From contig JACRPQ010000001.1 in the NCBI GenBank assembly GCA_016223135.1, positions 58,675 to 122,674 on the forward strand: a DNA stretch of 64,000 nt. The letters are read 5' to 3'. Origin of the DNA: Chloroflexota bacterium (GTDB lineage: Bacteria > Chloroflexota > Anaerolineae > Anaerolineales > Villigracilaceae). A program made the position numbers and the translations under genes. The notes under the pieces are model-generated. The model searched no databases and was not told where the DNA came from. It saw only the letters and a list, made by a program, of their open reading frames with translations. Below, one piece after another: positions 40,553-48,709 of the stretch (its first letter is position 1; each line of letters opens with the position of its first letter).

Positions 40553-40968
40553 TAGAGGGTTTTTCTGGTTTTGCGGGGGATGCGTCGCTGCTTGCGCGGG
40601 GCGGCTTTTCGCCGCAGGTTTGCCCAACGCTCATATTTGCGCCAGATGCGGCGGGCGATTTCGCCGGTCATGGTGGCGATGCGCTCTTCGTTGCGCTCGG
40701 AAATGGTCATACCTTTGCGCGTCAGCACCCAGTCAAAGATGAGATGTTGAACTTCGTGGGCGACAAGCTCCTGCGCCAGGGGGGAGTGGTTGAGCTCGCT
40801 GAGGTAAATATGCCCAAACAGCCCCCGCCGCTGTTTGCGGACATCCGCTGCGATGTAGTAGGCATGGCACTGGTTTTTGCGCTTGAAATGGGTGGGGTTG
40901 TTTGCCACGTAGATGTTGACCCACTGCTTGTTGTCGTTGAAGTAGACGCGGAAGGCTGGCTTGGACAT
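40552..40968 (-). CDS. Basic protein with an HExxH metal-binding motif
   Basis: 138 aa from ATG 40968 (an ATG three codons earlier is possible). 'AQELVAHEVQHLIFDWVLTR' holds H-E-V-Q-H, the zinc-metallopeptidase motif, and 'NEERIATMTGEIAR' follows about 25 residues later with a possible third ligand Glu. The C-terminus is strongly basic ('RRKAAPRKQRRIPRKTRKTL'). SprT-like or other short gluzincin-like proteins are possible; no family assigned. No signal peptide. Confidence 0.65.
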   Translation of the reverse strand: MSKPAFRVYFNDNKQWVNIYVANNPTHFKRKNQCHAYYIAADVRKQRRGLFGHIYLSELNHSPLAQELVAHEVQHLIFDWVLTRKGMTISERNEERIATMTGEIARRIWRKYERWANLRRKAAPRKQRRIPRKTRKTL

Positions 40969-41167
40969 ACTTTTCACCTCTCACATGGCTTTGGGAGTTC
41001 GCCACATTATATAGCCATTGCAGCGCGGTGAAAAGAATTCTAACCTTTTCAACATGTTTTTTTAAGAAAACAGCACGTGTGTTCTAGTTTTGCGGTGTAG
41101 ACAAAAATCCGAACGGTCAAGTTTTTCGTGTAGCCAAAAAGGTGCAAGACACACTATGAATTCAAAT

Positions 41168-41203
41168 GATGACGGCGGACGCTGGAGTGCATCTGCCGTC
41201 ATC
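41168..41203. other. Stem-loop downstream of the cyclase-domain gene
   Basis: GATGACGGC (41168-41176) pairs with GCCGTCATC (41195-41203), loop 18 bases. No T-tract on either strand, so its terminator function is doubtful. Confidence 0.4.
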
Positions 41204-41215
41204 TATAAGCCTGCT

Positions 41216-41848
41216 TTAGTGGGTTTGAGGCGTTTGGGTGGGGGAGATTGAGTAAGCCGTGATGTTGAGCCCGGAGATGGAAACGGTGATTTCACGCGCC
41301 CGTATACCTGCTTCGGGAGGGATGCGTTCCATCGCTTCTTTGGTGACGAGGATTTCCCGTGCCGCCGCCACATCTTCCCCAAGTTTGGATGCGCGGTTCA
41401 CTGCGTCGCCGAAGCAGTCTTCCTCTGGAATGACCAGAATCCTGCCGTAATCTATTCCGCACGAGATGAAGATATCCATATCGTCGGAGGTCAGAATATT
41501 CGACGTTTCAAAAGCATGCTGCATAACCAGCGCGGCTTTCACCGCCGCAAGCGGATTGGGGAAAACGGCAAAGCAGTTATCTGCCTCGTATTTGATCATG
41601 CTTCCGCCATACGATTTGACGATGGGCTCGGTGGTCACTTGCATGCGCTTGACCATCGAAAGGTAATGGACGATTCCATATTTGCGAGTGAGCATGGAGA
41701 AGCCGGACATATCGAGCACAAAGACAGCCAGTTCGGCGCCAAATTCCTCCCAAAGGTCCGACTCGATGCGGCGGCGTTGTTCTGCGTCGGCGGTTTGGGA
41801 GAAGGCGAGCAGCAATTCCTGAAATCGCTTGGCGGCTTTGGTGGTCAT
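41216..41848 (-). CDS. Class III adenylate/guanylate cyclase-domain protein
   Basis: 210 aa, essentially one cyclase homology domain (residues ~35-200). The two metal-binding Asp positions are in 'AVFVLDMSGFSML' and 'MIKYEADNCFAVF'; transition-state Asn/Arg are in 'GDAVNRASKLGED'. Substrate-selecting residues cannot be placed safely. No receptor domain, so it would be regulated by partners. Its stop-start gap to the next gene upstream (glnS) is only a few bases, so the two may be cotranscribed. A cNMP-binding protein is encoded at 62513. Confidence 0.8.
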   Translation of the reverse strand: MTTKAAKRFQELLLAFSQTADAEQRRRIESDLWEEFGAELAVFVLDMSGFSMLTRKYGIVHYLSMVKRMQVTTEPIVKSYGGSMIKYEADNCFAVFPNPLAAVKAALVMQHAFETSNILTSDDMDIFISCGIDYGRILVIPEEDCFGDAVNRASKLGEDVAAAREILVTKEAMERIPPEAGIRAREITVSISGLNITAYSISPTQTPQTH

Positions 41849-41851
41849 GTC

Positions 41852-43570
41852 CTACTTGCTTTTCTTTTCGATTTTTGCCCAACTGTCTTTCAGGGTAACG
41901 GTGCGGTTGAAGACTGGTTTGCCGGGGCGCGAATCGGGGTCGAGACAGAAATAACCCGTGCGCTCGAATTGCAGGCTTTCGCCCAGTTTGGCTTCGCCGA
42001 GTGCCGGTTCTACAAAGGCGTTCTCAATGACTTCCAGCGAGTTAGGATTGATGATCTCCTCTAGTTCTGCGTCGTCGGGCTTTTCCACAGTGAAGAGTTG
42101 ATCGTAGAGCCGCACTTCTGCTGGAATAGCGTGTTGCGCTGAAACCCAGTGAATCGTGGATTTGACCTTGCGCCCGTCCGGCGCGTCGCCGCCGCGGGTG
42201 GCGGGATCGTAAGTGCAATGTACCTCGATGACGTTGCCCGTCTCGTCTTTGACCACATGCGTGCATTTGACGATGTAGGCATAACGCAGCCGGACCTCGT
42301 TGCCGGGGTAAAGGCGATAATACTTGGGCGGCGGCGTTTCGCGGAAGTCGTCCTGTTCGATGTACAGCACTTTCGAGAACGGCACTTTGCGCGTTCCTGC
42401 CGACGGATCTTCGGGATTATTGACGGCTTCCATTTCTTCAGTGACGCCTTCAGGGAAGTTGTCAATGACCAGTTTGAGCGGATGCAGGACTGCCATGCGG
42501 CGCAGGGCGCGTTTATTCAAGTCATCGCGGATGGCGGCTTCGAATTGCGCCATTTCCACCCACGAGTCGTTTTTCGTTTCTCCCAAGCCGGTGATGAAGT
42601 TGATGATGGCTTCCGGCGTCACACCGCGCCGCCGCAGACCGCGCAGGGTGGTCAGCCGCGGATCGTCCCAGCCGCGCACCACGCCGCTTTCCACCAGTTT
42701 GCGCAGTTTGCGTTTGCTCATCATCGCGTAGGTCAGGTTCAGGCGCGTGAACTCGATCTGGCGGCTGGGAAATTCTCCTAGTTTTTCCAGGAACCATTCA
42801 TACAATGGGCGATGGATGATGTATTCATTGGAGCACAGCGAATGGGTAATTCCCTCCATCGAGTCGTTCTGACCGTGCGACCAGTCGTAGGTGGGATAGA
42901 TGTGCCACTTATCGCCCGTGCGGTGATGAGGGATGTGCATGATACGGTACATGACCGGGTCGCGCATGAGGAGGTTGGGATGATTCATGTCAATTTTGGC
43001 GCGCAGGACGCGGCTTCCTTCGGGAAATTCGCCGTTCTTCATCCGCTCCAGCAAATCGAGGTTTTCCTCCACCGAGCGGTTGCGCCATGGCGAATCGACG
43101 CCGGGTCTGATGTTCGGCTCGGTTTCGCTCCACTTCGTTCCCTTAGGCAGGGTGCCGCGCGCAGCGCTCATCTCCTCCTGTGACTGGTCGTCCACATACG
43201 CCAGCCCCATTTTGATGAGCCGCACTGCCCACTCGTAGAGGCGGTCGAAGTAATCGGAGGCATAGGTCTCCTTGACCCATTTAATGCCCAGCCAGGCGGC
43301 GTCTTCCTTGATTGCATCTACGAACTCGGTCTCTTCTTTGGAAGGGTTGGTGTCATCGAAACGCAAATAGAGTTCGCCGCCGAACTCCTGCGCCGTAAAA
43401 TAGTCAATCAAGAATGCCTTGACATGCCCAATGTGTAAATAACCGTTCGGTTCAGGAGGCAGCCGCGTGCGGACGTAGGTAAACCGCCCGGTGCGTAAAT
43501 CTTCCGCAACCGCCTCGCGGATGAAAGATGGGATTCTGCTTTTGGTTTCTTCTGGACTCATTCGCTGCAC
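41852..43570 (-). CDS. glnS: Glutaminyl-tRNA synthetase
   Basis: 572 aa class I synthetase. '[18 protein letters not shown]' (HIGH) near residue 40, '[19 protein letters not shown]', and KMSKS variant '[16 protein letters not shown]' near 285, then the anticodon-binding beta barrels ('[20 protein letters not shown]'). Presence of GlnRS means the cell need not rely on the GatCAB route for Gln-tRNA. Confidence 0.95.
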   Translation of the reverse strand: MQRMSPEETKSRIPSFIREAVAEDLRTGRFTYVRTRLPPEPNGYLHIGHVKAFLIDYFTAQEFGGELYLRFDDTNPSKEETEFVDAIKEDAAWLGIKWVKETYASDYFDRLYEWAVRLIKMGLAYVDDQSQEEMSAARGTLPKGTKWSETEPNIRPGVDSPWRNRSVEENLDLLERMKNGEFPEGSRVLRAKIDMNHPNLLMRDPVMYRIMHIPHHRTGDKWHIYPTYDWSHGQNDSMEGITHSLCSNEYIIHRPLYEWFLEKLGEFPSRQIEFTRLNLTYAMMSKRKLRKLVESGVVRGWDDPRLTTLRGLRRRGVTPEAIINFITGLGETKNDSWVEMAQFEAAIRDDLNKRALRRMAVLHPLKLVIDNFPEGVTEEMEAVNNPEDPSAGTRKVPFSKVLYIEQDDFRETPPPKYYRLYPGNEVRLRYAYIVKCTHVVKDETGNVIEVHCTYDPATRGGDAPDGRKVKSTIHWVSAQHAIPAEVRLYDQLFTVEKPDDAELEEIINPNSLEVIENAFVEPALGEAKLGESLQFERTGYFCLDPDSRPGKPVFNRTVTLKDSWAKIEKKSK

Positions 43571-43699
43571 CTTTTTGGATTAATCGCTTCTTTCTTGACC
43601 TCTGCCTGCCGCGCCCTCCCGGAACTTTTCCCAGCCGGCAGCGTCTTGGAAACGTATTATAACAAAGGTAAATGCCCTATAATGAACATGGAGGTATCT

Positions 43700-44044
43700 A
43701 TGAGCGAATCAAACGAAACACAAGGCAAATTTCTCGGCGCCTACTTTGACCGTGATGGAGTCCTGCGCCTTTCCCGCTGGGCGGAAGGGACCGCCTGGGT
43801 TGTCCTGACGGTCTATCTCGTGTCGTGGCTGCTGTCGGTTTTGCTTTTTATTGCCCAATTTTCAAGCGGCTTGTTCTTTGAAAAAGGCATGACCTTTCTG
43901 AATGCTTTCGGCATCTTCAAGCCTTACCTCACAGAACCCCTGCCCGGCTTGCTCTATTTCTTTGGACTTCAAGGCATCTCGAAGGTATTGCTCATCCTGC
44001 TGGATGTGGAGGATAACTCCCGCCGCGCCGCACGGAAATCGTAA
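43700..44044 (+). CDS. Small membrane protein, unknown function
   Basis: 114 aa from ATG 43700, with GGAGG at 43690-43694 and TATAAT at 43677-43682 close upstream. Two membrane helices at ~28-50 and ~75-100 joined by a short loop, N- and C-termini polar ('DVEDNSRRAARKS'). 'YFDRDGVLRLSRWAEGTAWV' precedes the first helix. Not recognised. Confidence 0.65.
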   Translation: MSESNETQGKFLGAYFDRDGVLRLSRWAEGTAWVVLTVYLVSWLLSVLLFIAQFSSGLFFEKGMTFLNAFGIFKPYLTEPLPGLLYFFGLQGISKVLLILLDVEDNSRRAARKS

Positions 44045-44089
44045 TAGGCAACTTGCCTGTTTCGGTTGTCAGCTGTTTGCAAAAAAATA

Positions 44090-44126
44090 CGCCCGTGCTC
44101 CTTCCTCAAAGAAAAAAACACGGGCG
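44090..44126 (-). terminator. Terminator after tRNA-Leu
   Basis: On the minus strand CGCCCGTG ... CACGGGCG stem, followed by TATTTTTTTGC. Confidence 0.7.
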
Positions 44127-44188
44127 CTTACGTTGGACTTGTATTTCTCCCTCGTCGCAACGAAGCGCGGAATGCCGTAAATGACTTG

Positions 44189-44272
44189 TGGGGCGAGAGG
44201 GGGTCGAACCCTCACGGTGTTGCCACCGACAGATTTTAAGTCTGTTGCGTCTGCCGATTCCGCCATCGCCCC
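44189..44272 (-). tRNA. tRNA-Leu (anticodon TAA)
   Basis: 84-nt type II tRNA: acceptor GGGGCGA / TCGCCCC, anticodon loop CT-TAA-AA in stem CAGA/TCTG, long variable arm (CGGTGGCAACACCG) and T arm GGGTTCGACCC. Discriminator A; CCA not encoded. Confidence 0.95.
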
Positions 44273-44361
44273 GGAATGATACCGCGAGATGAATCTTGCG
44301 TCACTGTATAAGGTAATCGATGTATATTTTACCTTAATCGCAAGCAATTATGTTGGAGCGC

Positions 44362-45099
44362 CTATGCTTTCACTTGTTGTGTTGCTCTCGCCTTCCAATC
44401 TTTGACCGCAAATGGCGCATATAGCAACAGCACGGTAACCAGCCCAATCGCTTCTATGTACAGGATGTAAAGGGGCCACTCTGGAAGCAGGTCGAGCAGG
44501 CTGGGGGTCTCGGGTTTATGATTGATCATCAGGTAGTTGCTGCCGATGGCGTTGTTGATGAAGTACACGATGACCACGTAAACGTTCATCCAGACCGCCA
44601 CACGTCCTATCGAACCCCATGTGGGACGAAACCCTTCTACAACGGTCATGTAGATGGCAGAGGTGACGATCAAGCCGTGTGAAATGAAAGTTTGGAAAAA
44701 GCGGAAATGGGGGAAACCGTAAATGCCGAGATCCGGGGTGGCAAGTGCCTGAATCGCGCCGCCAATGCCCAGCAGGTACATAAATTCATAAATGTGGTAA
44801 TTTTTGGTGACCAGCATCCACGCTCCTGCCCAAACCAGCACACTGCATAAATGCAAGGGGAGCATGGTCTGAATCGTCCATTTTCCTGCGGCGTAGTTCC
44901 AAGCGTGCCAGGCAATTTCATTGCCCCACAGAATGAGCGCCAGTATCCAGCGGACGCGGGAACGGGCGCGCTCCTCGGCGTGCTTGAAGCGGAAGAGATA
45001 CATATTCAGCAGCGCCAGCGCGAGCAGCGCGCCAAGATGGGCTGCTCCAAAAAGTTGAAAGGCAGGACCCGCGTAGTTGCCGGCAAAGAATTTTTCCAT
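44362..45099 (-). CDS. TIGR02206-type integral membrane protein (YwaF-like)
   Basis: 245 aa with seven membrane segments. 'FQLFGAAHLGALLALALLNM', 'WNEIAWHAWNYAAGKWTIQT'-like element, 'LPLHLCSVLVWAGAWML' and 'FFQTFISHGLIVTSAIYMTV' match the conserved layout of this family (His in 'LPLHLC' and 'SHG'). Function unknown in all members. Confidence 0.83.
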   Translation of the reverse strand: MEKFFAGNYAGPAFQLFGAAHLGALLALALLNMYLFRFKHAEERARSRVRWILALILWGNEIAWHAWNYAAGKWTIQTMLPLHLCSVLVWAGAWMLVTKNYHIYEFMYLLGIGGAIQALATPDLGIYGFPHFRFFQTFISHGLIVTSAIYMTVVEGFRPTWGSIGRVAVWMNVYVVIVYFINNAIGSNYLMINHKPETPSLLDLLPEWPLYILYIEAIGLVTVLLLYAPFAVKDWKARATQQVKA

Positions 45100-45440
45100 T
45101 TGGCATCCCTTGGCTGAAGCAATCTTTTGTCCAACAAGGTCTTCTTGGTCTATGGGAGAGTGCTTCGTCGCTATCGCAACGACACGATAGCCGAACCTCT
45201 AAAGCTGTCTGGTGGCTAGACCGATTTTACCCGCTTGAATGCGAATGGCTGGATGACATCGTCTATGAAATGGACGAGACGACTCGCACGAGTGTGCCTT
45301 CGCCCGGCTTGTATAAAACGCATCCACTGTTACACCTCTAAAACGGATTGTTTACTCTTTCCGATATTGCTTCTTTACGCGCGAGATGACAAGATGCGAG
45401 CCACCAATGTCCCGCCGCGCAGCGCGGGCGGCAGAAGATT
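45100..45440. other. Intergenic stretch without recognisable content
   Basis: Between the membrane protein start and the convergently-read end of the next minus-strand gene. Some plus-strand frames are open for 30-70 codons but have no ribosome site and look accidental. No promoter, hairpin or repeat was convincing. Confidence 0.5.
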
Positions 45441-45836
45441 TCAGACCGTTGATCGGGCTTCATAGGCTGCCTCGACAGAGGAAAGCGCAGTAGGCGCGCG
45501 CGGCATAAGGATGCGCCGAATCATCGTCTCCAGGTGTTGGTTGGAGTGTTGACCTGTTGGATTTGCCAGCGACAGCCAGGTTTTGTCATCCTGTCCGTGA
45601 ATCGTCAGCGTGACAGGCGCGCTCTTCTTTCGATAGACAAGCAGGACGATCATCTGGCAGCTGCACTCCTCCGTTCCATGATGCGGGCAGGGATATTCGG
45701 GATGAGCCAGACGGGCAACATTCAAGTCAAAGGTTTGCACGATGCGGAAACCAGCGCCGGTCAACTGCTGGTTGACCCACGCCTGGACCTGCTCGCAGGT
45801 TTGCTCGAGAGCCAAAAACGGAATTAATGCACTCAT
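45441..45836 (-). CDS. Hypothetical protein with a Cys/His cluster
   Basis: 131 aa, soluble. A compact metal-ligand-like segment 'EYPCPHHGTEECSCQM' sits near residue 50; strands around it ('MIVLLVYRKKSAPVTLTIHG') suggest a small alpha/beta fold. The C-terminal 'HLETMIRRILMPR' is helical. No family recognised. Upstream region toward 45936 has a terminator of the sdh genes. Confidence 0.6.
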   Translation of the reverse strand: MSALIPFLALEQTCEQVQAWVNQQLTGAGFRIVQTFDLNVARLAHPEYPCPHHGTEECSCQMIVLLVYRKKSAPVTLTIHGQDDKTWLSLANPTGQHSNQHLETMIRRILMPRAPTALSSVEAAYEARSTV

Positions 45837-45936
45837 TCTGTACTTCCTGTTGTATCCAGTATAGACGGACGGTTATTAAAGCCATAGCGCTAAATCCACC
45901 ATTCCCCGATAGGCATTTTCGCTTACTGGAAACAAA

Positions 45937-45965
45937 ACTGGGCTGTCTTTATCGGACAGCCCAGT
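45937..45965 (-). terminator. Rho-independent terminator after the sdhCD region
   Basis: ACTGGGCTGTC / GACAGCCCAGT, 11-bp perfect stem, on the minus strand followed by TTTTGTTTCC. Confidence 0.85.
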
Positions 45966-45986
45966 AGAGAAGAGGATGCAATCAAA

Positions 45987-46082
45987 TTATTTGCTGCTGC
46001 TCAGTTTGCTCACCAGCACTACGACGAGGACAACCGGCAAAGCAATCAGCACGAGCATGAAGAGAAATCCGAGACCCATCAT
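45987..46082 (-). CDS. 31-residue single-helix membrane peptide
   Basis: ATG-ATG at 46082 reads 'MMGLGFLFMLVLIALPVVLV' then 'VVLVSKLSSSK' and TAA. A GGGAGA purine run lies about 9 bases upstream. It follows sdhD by 28 bases and precedes the terminator, so it is within the same transcript. It is almost entirely one membrane helix. Could be a small subunit of the succinate dehydrogenase anchor or an unrelated peptide. Confidence 0.5.
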   Translation of the reverse strand: MMGLGFLFMLVLIALPVVLVVVLVSKLSSSK

Positions 46083-46110
46083 GGTATCTGTCTCCCTGTA
46101 TTTTTGCAAT

Positions 46111-46476
46111 TCAGGGTTGGCGCACGCCGCCTATCAGCGCGGCAGCGCCCAACAGCATCATGATAAGCCAATACGCGAATGCCGCCCGGTTTACCCAGCG
46201 GATATTCTTCTTCGATATAAAATCCAGAACCACCTGCCTCAAACCGTTGACGCCGTGCGCCAGCGCGAACACCAGCAGCAAGAAGTCGTAGATGCGCCAG
46301 CCAAGATAAGCCCAACGCACGGAGACATAATCCAGGTCAATGCGATCCACGCCCACCAACACATCCTGGATCAGCACGTGTCCCCAGGCGAGCGGGATGA
46401 GCAGCAGCCCGCTGTAGCGCATCCATTTCCAGGCAGTCATCTCATGGTATTTGGGAGGATGGATCACGCGCGCCAT
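46111..46476 (-). CDS. sdhD: Succinate dehydrogenase membrane anchor SdhD
   Basis: 121 aa from ATG 46476. Three membrane helices at ~22-42, ~60-80 and ~95-118; 'GLLLIPLAWGHVLIQDVLVG' carries the conserved His near the heme site, and 'FLLLVFALAHGVNGLRQVVL' the HGxxGxR motif. With SdhC it anchors the flavoprotein and iron-sulfur subunits, neither of which is next to it here. Confidence 0.83.
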   Translation of the reverse strand: MARVIHPPKYHEMTAWKWMRYSGLLLIPLAWGHVLIQDVLVGVDRIDLDYVSVRWAYLGWRIYDFLLLVFALAHGVNGLRQVVLDFISKKNIRWVNRAAFAYWLIMMLLGAAALIGGVRQP

Positions 46477-46478
46477 GC

Positions 46479-46880
46479 TCAGACTCCCAACTTTTCCAGC
46501 ACGTTGCGTCCCATAATGAACGCCGCGGGCAGCCACAACAGGATCGAGATTGCCATTGTCCAAATCACCGAATTGTCCGGAGTCCTGCCTTCCCACCTGT
46601 TCACCAGAAAGAGGTCAAAGACGGCGATTCTGGCTCCATTGACGCCGTGATAGATCACGCTGAAGACCAGAAAAATCTCGCCGATCATAAAAGGCACGCT
46701 TCGATAGATCGCGATGGCGTCCGCATACAACGATGGAAAGAAGAAGACCGTGGAGGTATCCACCACATGAATGGTCAGAAACAACAGGACACCCAATCCC
46801 GTGACGCGGTGCAGGACGTAACTCAATTGACTGACGCCGCCGCGATATGTGATCAGGTTTGTCATTGCCCTTACGCTCAT
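46479..46880 (-). CDS. sdhC: Succinate dehydrogenase cytochrome b subunit SdhC
   Basis: 133 aa. 'SYVLHRVTGLGVLLFLTIHV' (H-R-x-T-G motif, quinone/heme region) and 'VFSVIYHGVNGARIAVFDLF' (heme His) are diagnostic. Three membrane helices. ATG 46880 is used; ATG 46865 also possible. Start of sdhCD; sdhAB are not within this window downstream. Confidence 0.87.
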   Translation of the reverse strand: MSVRAMTNLITYRGGVSQLSYVLHRVTGLGVLLFLTIHVVDTSTVFFFPSLYADAIAIYRSVPFMIGEIFLVFSVIYHGVNGARIAVFDLFLVNRWEGRTPDNSVIWTMAISILLWLPAAFIMGRNVLEKLGV

Positions 46881-47007
46881 TCTGGACCTCGTACTTGCTC
46901 CCGTTTACGACACCTTGAAATTCGCTCTCCCCTTATTTTATGAATTTGATGTAGAAGCCCAAGCGCCGTTTATCGCATTCCAGGGATAGGCTTTTTTGCT
47001 TATATAA

Positions 47008-47043
47008 GATGTCAGGCTCTGGTCATGACCAGAGCCTGACATC
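47008..47043. repeat. Perfect 36-bp palindrome upstream of sdhC
   Basis: The 18-base half GATGTCAGGCTCTGGTCA is followed immediately by its exact reverse complement. No spacer, no ORF, no T-run. It lies between the divergently placed sdhC start and the MITE-like element at 47174. Confidence 0.85.
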
Positions 47044-47173
47044 CTGCTCAAAGACGCGCGGGCGGGCGCGCCTGTTTTGATATGGATACCTCTAATTATG
47101 CGGTTTTATATTTTCTCTAGCCACCCGACACTTTTGTTTTAGGACGCAGATGAACGCTGACTTACGCTGATTT

Positions 47174-47304
47174 AAGTTCTTGACTTACGCAAAACCTGAA
47201 TTTAATCCACCAAGCTTGGCTGGTCTGCGCTAATTCGTTCAAAATTCGCGAAGATTGGCGTAGATTAGCGGACAAGAAAGCCATTTTGCGTAAGTCCAGA
47301 AGTT
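47174..47304. repeat. MITE-like element with GACTTACGCAAAA terminal inverted repeats
   Basis: AAGTTCTTGACTTACGCAAAA-type left end (47174-47194) faces TTTTGCGTAAGTCCAGAAGTT-type right end (47284-47304): 13 central bases pair perfectly (47182-47194 with 47284-47296) and the outer ones with two mismatches. About 131 bp, no coding content. Three 10-bp tandem units ATCTGCGTTT/ATCTGCGGTT follow at 47311-47340. Confidence 0.75.
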
Positions 47305-47318
47305 GTTTTTATCTGCGG

Positions 47319-48110
47319 TTATCTGCGTTTATCTGCGTTTTTCAGCGTCCCGTTTGAAACTGTCAGGTCGCTAGTATTTTCTTCCAAACCCGAATACATC
47401 CACCGCCTCATCCAGTAAAAACTGATCGCCATGACAACGAGAGCCACTACCTGCGCTTCGCGAAAGCCCCCGGGCAAGAATATGCTGTCGCCGCGAAAGG
47501 CTTCAAGGAAAACCCTCGAGGCAGAGGAAAGGGCAACTGTCAACAGAAAGTTCAGCCCAGCGCCTGCTGGTTTTGGAAGCCGCTCGCAAATCACCAGAAA
47601 GATCGTCAAGGCAATGAATGTCTCATAAAACTGCGAGGGATGGCGGTACTCGTTCCACAGCCGAATCGCCCACGGGACGCTGGTCGGCGCGCCGTACGCG
47701 TCGCCGCTCAGGAGATGAGCGAACCCCACGAAGACCATAAACAACGCCAGCCCCGGCGCAATGGCATCGAGCGTTGGACGGATTGGCATGGCTTTGCGTT
47801 GAACAAAAATCGCAAACACGATCAACCCGACAACCAAGCCTGCGGATGGTGAAAGCGTAGTCGGAGTCAGCGCCAGAAGGCTGAGCGGGTTGGACGAATA
47901 CACAGCAGGAAACTCCAACGCGTATCCGAGGCGCGCTCCAATCAGCCCCGCAAGCAGGCTGTAGAAAATTGTATTGCTGAGAGCAGACACATTGATCTTC
48001 AAGCGCGCCGCTTCACGTTCAATCACCGAAAGCCCCGCCCAGAAACCTGCCAGTAACGCCAGGCTTGCCATGGGAAGGATGAAGGGTCCGAGGCGCAGGT
48101 AGGGGAACAT
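47319..48110 (-). CDS. Prolipoprotein diacylglyceryl transferase (Lgt)-like membrane protein
   Basis: 263 aa, about seven membrane segments. 'LAGLIGARLGYALE' and 'LFMVFVGFAHLLSGDAYGAP' plus 'EYRHPSQFYETFIAL' follow the Lgt family (R of GARLGY and R-H-P-x-Q-x-Y-E are conserved). Not certain to be the housekeeping Lgt: the 'G-R-x-G-N-F-x-N-x-E' signature is altered (GFAHLLSGDAYG). Could be an Lgt paralogue of thiol-redox clusters. The stop codon region overlaps a 10-bp tandem repeat. Confidence 0.72.
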   Translation of the reverse strand: MFPYLRLGPFILPMASLALLAGFWAGLSVIEREAARLKINVSALSNTIFYSLLAGLIGARLGYALEFPAVYSSNPLSLLALTPTTLSPSAGLVVGLIVFAIFVQRKAMPIRPTLDAIAPGLALFMVFVGFAHLLSGDAYGAPTSVPWAIRLWNEYRHPSQFYETFIALTIFLVICERLPKPAGAGLNFLLTVALSSASRVFLEAFRGDSIFLPGGFREAQVVALVVMAISFYWMRRWMYSGLEENTSDLTVSNGTLKNADKRR

Positions 48111-48685
48111 TACGGCACCTCTTTTAGCAACGCTTCGATCTTTGAGCGAATAAAGGTCTCGCTCATGGGTCCGCCGACCAGCACCGTGCGGATGATCCCA
48201 TCGCGGTTGATAAAGAACGTGGTTGGCAAACCTTTCACCTGATACAGGTAACTGACGCGCCCGTCTCGGTCCAGCAAAATCGGGTAGGTCAGTCCGAACT
48301 CCTGCACGAAAGAATCCACCTCGCGCATCGAATCCTGATCCGTCAGATTGACACCGAGGATCACGACATTGGAGCCTTTATATTGCTCGTATGACTTTTC
48401 CAGCGCGGGCGTTTCCTCGCGGCAGGGCAAACACCACGTCGCCCAAAAATTGACCACCACAACCTTGCCGCGCAGCTCCGAAAGAGCGACCTTCCCCCCA
48501 TCCAACGTATCCAGCGTGAAATCGGGAGCCAGAAATCCTTCCCGCGGGCTCGGTGTATTGGAAAGCGGTGCGCCGACTGCCGAGGGGACGCGCGATACCA
48601 CCGTCCACAGGACTCCTGCAACGAGGCTCAATGCCATCAGAAATTCCAACCGCTTCTTTCGGGACGGGATGCCTGATTCCGTCAT
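48110..48685 (-). CDS. TlpA/ResA-like membrane-anchored thiol-disulfide oxidoreductase
   Basis: 191 aa. N-terminal membrane anchor at ~14-33, then thioredoxin fold with 'VVNFWATWCLPCREETPALE' (C-x-x-C, active site near residue 85), 'GVNLTDQDSMREVDSFVQEF' insertion and the cis-Pro loop 'KGLPTTFFINRDG'. Reduces disulfides (apocytochrome c, copper proteins) on the outer face. Stop overlaps the next start by one base (TAATG). Confidence 0.88.
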   Translation of the reverse strand: MTESGIPSRKKRLEFLMALSLVAGVLWTVVSRVPSAVGAPLSNTPSPREGFLAPDFTLDTLDGGKVALSELRGKVVVVNFWATWCLPCREETPALEKSYEQYKGSNVVILGVNLTDQDSMREVDSFVQEFGLTYPILLDRDGRVSYLYQVKGLPTTFFINRDGIIRTVLVGGPMSETFIRSKIEALLKEVP

Positions 48686-48709
48686 CTCAACATTCTCCAG
48701 TCTCAGGCA

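Noticed and set aside
45235..45465. Plus-strand ORF of 76 codons in the 45 kb gap
   Set aside because: No ribosome site, no homology pattern, and it overlaps the end of the opposite-strand gene.
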